Positions 54,957 through 58,599 of a stretch of DNA of 58,599 bases are shown piece after piece (positions within the stretch are counted from its first letter, which is position 1; every line of letters begins with the position of its first letter). Location: the NCBI GenBank assembly GCA_944348085.1, contig CALVMU010000006.1, positions 1 through 58,599 of the forward strand, in the 5' to 3' direction. The position numbers and the translations under genes were made by a program. The stretch is from an uncultured Clostridia bacterium (lineage in GTDB: Bacteria > Bacillota > Clostridia > Christensenellales > UBA1242). The notes under the pieces are model-generated. The model saw only the letters and a program-made list of their open reading frames with translations, made no database searches and was not told the DNA's origin.

Positions 54957-55253
54957 TTAGTTTTGAAAATATTTTGATGGGTTTTTGATGTCGTTTTTGT
55001 CGACTTCTGCATCAATAAGCATAATTTCGTCAGCAAATGCGTTTTGTTTTTTGCAAGTTTCATAGTCGGTTGGCAAATTGAAGTCCATGTCGTAAGTCTC
55101 TGCATACACAAAATATGACTTCAAAAATCCTTTTGCGTATAAAAATGCCTCTTCCATGATTTTTCCATCAGTCGAAATGTCAAGGTCTGGAAACAAAACT
55201 TTGTAGCTGTCGTCTTCATCTTTTACAAAAATCGCTGGGTAAACATACCTCAT
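54957..55253 (-). CDS. HicB-like protein
   Basis: A 98-aa protein that starts MRYVYPAIFVKDEDDSYKVL and continues FPDLDISTDGKIMEEAFLYA, the partial RNase H-like fold of HicB antitoxins, with FNLPTDYE in the middle. HicB usually neutralises the mRNA interferase HicA, but no HicA gene is next to it. The C-terminal part carries no clear helix-turn-helix. The start (55253) follows an AGGAG site at 8 nt. Confidence 0.75.
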   Translation of the reverse strand: MRYVYPAIFVKDEDDSYKVLFPDLDISTDGKIMEEAFLYAKGFLKSYFVYAETYDMDFNLPTDYETCKKQNAFADEIMLIDAEVDKNDIKNPSKYFQN

Positions 55254-55339
55254 GTCAATAACTCCTATACAAAATTTTATCACATTATTTTGCTATAACA
55301 AAACAAAAATTGCAATTTTTTTAAATTTTTCGCAGATTT

Positions 55340-56263
55340 TTATTCAAATTGAGCTTGAATTCCACTTCCGCTATAGCTGTTGTAGCTGTCAATATTTGAA
55401 GGTCTGACCATCACAACCGAACCTTCACTTAAAGGAAAGTCAACCAGAGAGACATAATAAGTGTAAACGCCGTCTGAATTTGTTGCCGACACCGGTCTGT
55501 CAACATACCAAACTCCATCTATTTGAACATCAATCTCTGTGATAAGTTGTGAACCTGTGACTGTGAGCAAGTTGTTGCTATTCAAATTTATGCTTGCCGA
55601 GTCAAAATCTTTAAATGACTTATAAAAATCTATGGCAAATTCTTCTGTAAGAAGGCTTTGCTCAAGATACTGACTGTTTGACCTTGCTGAAAGAAAAATT
55701 TTTAACTGTCCGCCATCAATATTGTTTAAGTCATAAGATGTTTCTGTAACATTCAAAGTGAAAGTTTGAGCGCCTGATATGATTTGCAAATTGTAGTAAT
55801 CGGCATTTTCAACCGCATTCCAAGAAAGAAGTCCGCTGTCATCATAAGAAAGCACTGGCGTTTCAAGCCTGAAATAACATGTCCAGCTCACCGCCTGGCT
55901 ATAGTCGCTGTTTGCGCTTTCTGTTTCGCCAAGATAGCAAGCCCTTATTTGATAAGTTGTGCCAGCATGCAAGCCTTCAAGGTCTTCCAAAATTATCACA
56001 TTGTCTTCGCTTTCAAAGACAAGTTCTTCTCCATTTGAGGCAAAAACAAATCGATAGCCTCTATAATTATTATTTGAATTAACAGAAAAATATGTTTTAT
56101 CCAGTTTAACAATATTGACCTGCCCTGGCGCGTTTGAGTTATAGCCCAGCAAAAAAGCAAGCACCACACCAACAATGATTGCCACGCCTAAAAGGCTTCC
56201 GCCTATTATCAGCCACAAACTTTTCTTGTCAATAGCCCTTTTCTTTTGAGTTTTTTCTTCCAT
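55340..56263 (-). CDS. Membrane-anchored protein with fibronectin-like domains
   Basis: A 307-aa protein with a basic N-terminus, one membrane helix (about 16-40) and an extracellular region built of Ig/fibronectin-III-like beta domains (GTTYQIRACYLGE, PVLSYDDSGLLSWNAVENAD, YYNLQIISGAQTFTLNVTE). The last 70 residues form another beta domain. It may be a surface protein related in style to the giant one at 38265. Its promoter predicts a transcript starting 3 nt before the ATG, with no ribosome site. Confidence 0.8.
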   Translation of the reverse strand: MEEKTQKKRAIDKKSLWLIIGGSLLGVAIIVGVVLAFLLGYNSNAPGQVNIVKLDKTYFSVNSNNNYRGYRFVFASNGEELVFESEDNVIILEDLEGLHAGTTYQIRACYLGETESANSDYSQAVSWTCYFRLETPVLSYDDSGLLSWNAVENADYYNLQIISGAQTFTLNVTETSYDLNNIDGGQLKIFLSARSNSQYLEQSLLTEEFAIDFYKSFKDFDSASINLNSNNLLTVTGSQLITEIDVQIDGVWYVDRPVSATNSDGVYTYYVSLVDFPLSEGSVVMVRPSNIDSYNSYSGSGIQAQFE

Positions 56264-56272
56264 TTTTAATAT

Positions 56273-56300
56273 AGTATAACCAAAAAAGCTTGATTTTCAA
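56273..56300 (-). promoter_or_regulatory. Promoter of the fibronectin-like gene (near-leaderless)
   Basis: TTGAAA and TATACT are 16 nt apart on the minus strand; the start site is predicted about 3 nt before the ATG at 56263. Confidence 0.5.
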
Positions 56301-56352
56301 AGTAAATTGGTCTAAATTTTGCAAATTTAGCATTAAAAATTAAAAAACAATA

Positions 56353-56381
56353 TTGACAAACTGGCTTGATTGTGGTAAAAT
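56353..56381 (+). promoter_or_regulatory. Promoter of the acidic membrane-protein gene
   Basis: TTGACA and TAAAAT with a 17-nt spacer, about 15 nt before the GGAGGT site of the gene at 56404. Confidence 0.75.
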
Positions 56382-56403
56382 GAAATCAAACTTGGAGGTT
56401 TAT

Positions 56404-57297
56404 ATGGAAAATTTCACATCTGCTCAACTTGCAGCATTCATTTTGGGAATTATCTTCTCGGTTTTCTCAGTCGTTGCAGTTTTAATCGCAATCAGAAAGC
56501 CAAACAAACTTAAAATGTCAACAGGAACTCTTTTGCTTTTGATGGTTATGCCATTTATTGCATTTATCGCTTGGTTCTATCTTGCATTTTCATTTATCAG
56601 AGGATTTGCAAATAACGAATTTTTAACACTTATGATTGCTCTTCTCTCAGCACTTGTGATCTGCGTTATGATCATTGTTGTGTCACTTGCTCTTTACAGA
56701 AGAAGCAAAAAACTTATGACAGAAACCGAACTTGCACAAATCATTGAAGAATCTGCTGACGAAGAAGAAATTGATGATGAAGACGAGGAAGAGGTAAGAC
56801 CTCAAACTGTTCTTGTTTTGCCAGAAAATGCTGAAATCAAAATCACTAAAGCAGAAAACGAAAGCAATGCTAATAAAGAAGAAGTAAAAGCAGAAGCTCC
56901 TGCTGAAGAAAAGGTTGAAGAACCAGCCGTTCAAGCTGAAGAGCCAAGCAAAGCTGTAGAAGAAACTGAAGCACCTGCTGAAGAGCTGACTCTTGAAGAG
57001 CCACCAGTGGAAAATGTTGAAGAGGTTGAAGAAGAAGCTACAGAACCTGCTGAAGAAACTGAAGAAGTTGAAGAACCAGCCGAAACTGAAGAGGTTAAAG
57101 AACCTGCTGAAGAGGCCGATCTTGATGACCTTGACGAGGCAGACCTTGACAAAAAATTTGATGAACTTATTGAAATGCTTAAAAACGAACCTCTTGTAAG
57201 TGATACAGAACAACTTGACGATATGGCTGACGATATCATTGATGATTTCCAAGAAGATATGGGAAAGAAAAAATCAGACAAAAAAGATGACGAATAA
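56404..57297 (+). CDS. Membrane protein with long acidic cytoplasmic domain
   Basis: A 297-aa protein. Three hydrophobic helices occupy residues 8-100 (FILGIIFSVFSVVAVLIAIR, LLLLMVMPFIAFIAWFYLAF, LMIALLSALVICVMIIVVSL). A cytosolic tail of about 180 residues is extremely rich in Glu, Ala, Pro and Val (EEVEEPAETEEVKEPAEE), then Asp-rich, ending MGKKKSDKKDDE. No enzymatic motif is seen. ATG 56404 follows a GGAGGT site. The gene ends before a good terminator and just upstream of rplJ. Confidence 0.75.
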   Translation: MENFTSAQLAAFILGIIFSVFSVVAVLIAIRKPNKLKMSTGTLLLLMVMPFIAFIAWFYLAFSFIRGFANNEFLTLMIALLSALVICVMIIVVSLALYRRSKKLMTETELAQIIEESADEEEIDDEDEEEVRPQTVLVLPENAEIKITKAENESNANKEEVKAEAPAEEKVEEPAVQAEEPSKAVEETEAPAEELTLEEPPVENVEEVEEEATEPAEETEEVEEPAETEEVKEPAEEADLDDLDEADLDKKFDELIEMLKNEPLVSDTEQLDDMADDIIDDFQEDMGKKKSDKKDDE

Positions 57298-57303
57298 AAA
57301 ATT

Positions 57304-57332
57304 GGTTGAGACAATTTCTCAACCTTTTTTTA
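57304..57332 (+). terminator. Terminator before rplJL
   Basis: An 8-bp stem (GGTTGAGA with TCTCAACC) is followed by T7. Confidence 0.9.
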
Positions 57333-57353
57333 CAAAAAACTTTTGAAAAATGG

Positions 57354-57382
57354 TTGACAAATGTGAGGTGTTTGGATATAAT
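57354..57382 (+). promoter_or_regulatory. rplJL promoter
   Basis: Perfect TTGACA (57354-57359) and TATAAT (57377-57382) boxes with a 17-nt spacer. Confidence 0.9.
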
Positions 57383-57411
57383 AGCTCTTGAAAATAAAAT
57401 CTTATCCATAG

Positions 57412-57525
57412 ACAGCAAGTGTTTTTAAGCATAAACGCAGTTTTGCGTGCTTGCCGAGGAAAGAAGCAATAGGTAAGGAATTTTTTCTCTACGCTTTTTT
57501 CCTGAGGCGTAGAGATTTTGTTTTT
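57412..57525 (+). promoter_or_regulatory. L10 leader with attenuator
   Basis: The leader has a GCAAG...CTTGC stem, the kink-turn-like stretch CGAGGAAAGAAGCAA, and an intrinsic terminator CTCTACGC/GCGTAGAG followed by TTTTG-TTTTT (57487-57525). AGGAA (57476-57480) could pair with TTCCT in the terminator loop side as an alternative. This matches the L10 leader of Firmicutes, where the L10(L12)4 complex promotes termination. Confidence 0.8.
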
Positions 57526-57557
57526 AACACAATATTCTGTAAAAAAGGAGGAAAAGA

Positions 57558-58073
57558 ATGAGCGCTAATTTAGAAGCAAAAAAACTTATTGTCGAAGAAA
57601 TCAAAGAAAAGCTCTCAAAAGCAAAATCTGTGACTTTCGTTGACTATAACAAGCTTACTGTGGCCGAAGATACTGAAATGAGAAGAGAATTCAAGAAAAA
57701 CGGCGCAGAATACAAAGTTTACAAAAACAAACTTTTGCTCCTTGCGCTTAGCGAACTTGGAATCAATGGTGCCGAAAAATACCTTCACGGCACAAGCGCG
57801 GTTGCTTTCAGTTATGATGACGAAGTCAGTGGTGCAAAAATCGTTTGCCAAACTGCAGAAAAAACTCAGAAATTGACCGTAAAATTTGGTTTATTAAATG
57901 GCAACTTCGTTGAAAGCAAGGAAATTGAAGAATTGGCAAAACTTCCAAGCAAAGAAGTTCTTGTCGCAAAATTACTCGGGACTCTCAATGGACCAATTTC
58001 TGCTCTTGCAAGAGTTCTTTCAGCCCCTGCTCAAGGGCTTGCAATTGCGCTTAATGCAATTGCTACAAAATAA
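57558..58073 (+). CDS. rplJ: 50S ribosomal protein L10
   Basis: A 171-aa L10, the base of the L7/L12 stalk. SKAKSVTFVDYNKLTVAEDT, KNGAEYKVYKNKLLLLAL and LPSKEVLVAKLLGTLNGPIS are characteristic, and the C-terminal helix that binds L7/L12 dimers is present. The ATG has an AAGGAGG site. It is followed by rplL after 32 bp. Confidence 0.98.
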   Translation: MSANLEAKKLIVEEIKEKLSKAKSVTFVDYNKLTVAEDTEMRREFKKNGAEYKVYKNKLLLLALSELGINGAEKYLHGTSAVAFSYDDEVSGAKIVCQTAEKTQKLTVKFGLLNGNFVESKEIEELAKLPSKEVLVAKLLGTLNGPISALARVLSAPAQGLAIALNAIATK

Positions 58074-58105
58074 GGGCAAAACAAAAATTTTAGGAGGAAA
58101 ATAAA

Positions 58106-58483
58106 ATGGCTGATATTAAAAAATTAGTTGAAGAAATCAAATCTATGACAGTTCTTGAAGTTAGCGAACTTGTAAAAGAACTTGAAGAAACTTTTGGTGT
58201 TAGCGCTGCTGCTCCTGTAGCTGTAGCTGCTGCTCCTGCTGCTGGCGCTGCCGCTCCTGCTGCAGAAGAAAAATCTGAATTCGATGTTGAGCTTTCTGAA
58301 ATCGGAGCTAACAAAATCGCTGTTATCAAAGTTGTAAGAGAAATCACTGGACTTGGTCTTGGTGAAGCTAAAGCTCTTGTTGAAAGCGCTCCAAAAGTTA
58401 TCAAAGAAGCTGTTCCAACAAACGAAGCTAAAGAAATCGAAGCTAAACTCAAAGAAGCTGGCGCAACTGTTAAACTTAAGTAA
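58106..58483 (+). CDS. rplL: 50S ribosomal protein L7/L12
   Basis: A 125-aa L7/L12. The N-terminal dimerisation region ([20 protein letters not shown]), the Ala-rich hinge (about 38-55) and the C-terminal factor-binding domain ([31 protein letters not shown]) are complete. It recruits translation GTPases. It should be followed by rpoB, but the window ends 116 bp later in the 69-bp inverted element. Confidence 0.98.
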   Translation: MADIKKLVEEIKSMTVLEVSELVKELEETFGVSAAAPVAVAAAPAAGAAAPAAEEKSEFDVELSEIGANKIAVIKVVREITGLGLGEAKALVESAPKVIKEAVPTNEAKEIEAKLKEAGATVKLK

Positions 58484-58530
58484 TAAATCAAACAAAAAGA
58501 ATATTGTGTTTAATAAAAAACTGAGCAAAA

Positions 58531-58599
58531 TTGATGTTGTTTGATTAAAACGGACAACAAATAAAAAAGAGAGAACATGTTAGATTTTGTAGTCTAATA
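58531..58599 (-). repeat. Right copy of the 69-bp terminal inverted repeat
   Basis: Exact reverse complement of 9-77. It begins 48 bp after the rplL stop and runs to the last base of the window. Read on the plus strand it starts TTGATGTTGTTTGATT. Confidence 0.9.

Overview
The window is AT-rich DNA from a spore-forming, low-GC member of the Bacillota (Clostridia-like). The evidence is a complete gerABC germinant-receptor operon, a SpoVB-like flippase, VanW and LysM proteins, a collagen-like exosporium-type protein, a class II CRISPR system with GTTTGAGAG-type repeats, and Firmicutes-style leaders on ribosomal operons. TGA is used as a stop codon. The precise lineage cannot be fixed from sequence alone; an uncultured gut clostridial order is my guess.

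Layout. 1-175: a 69-bp element whose inverted copy ends the window at 58531-58599. 176-10.4 kb: DUF421/DUF4363 pair, SpoVB-like flippase, 51-aa LysM protein, VTT membrane protein, VanW protein, CCA-adding enzyme, P-type ATPase and an unknown protein. 10.4-19.9 kb (minus strand): small membrane protein plus ftsH, gerABC, HU, signal peptidase I, queH. 19.9-24.5 kb: ArsR regulator, a set of small secreted or membrane proteins including two pilin-like paralogues, and the collagen-like protein. 24.6-27.2 kb: leuS behind a leader-peptide attenuator. 27.2-29.2 kb: membrane protein, peroxiredoxin, tRNA-Ser(CGA), small nucleoside-deoxyribosyltransferase-like protein. 29.2-35.2 kb: a CRISPR array of 22 spacers, a cas9 broken by one frameshift, and a divergent tracrRNA; no cas1, cas2 or csn2. 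35.3-38 kb: Hsp20, superoxide reductase, UDG-like protein, nucleoside hydrolase-like protein. 38.3-46.7 kb: one 2801-aa surface protein. 46.7-51.6 kb: a poorly known cluster of LRR, WG-repeat, XRE and unknown proteins, with a promoter carrying a G8 tract in its spacer. 51.8-58.5 kb: rplKA, nusG-secE-rpmG and rplJL, the usual ribosomal block but split and partly inverted.

The most interesting regulatory signals are the ribosome-type attenuator of leuS (rather than a T-box), the probably phase-variable promoter of the LRR gene, intrinsic terminators that coincide with the start sites of two ribosomal-operon promoters, and a recurring promoter layout that predicts leaderless mRNAs. The most interesting gene-level signal is a pair of cytoplasmic sensor-like proteins (LRR and WG) that share a C-terminal domain and are each followed by a related small peptide reading frame.

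All promoter, hairpin and homology statements come from reading the sequence; no database search or folding program was run.
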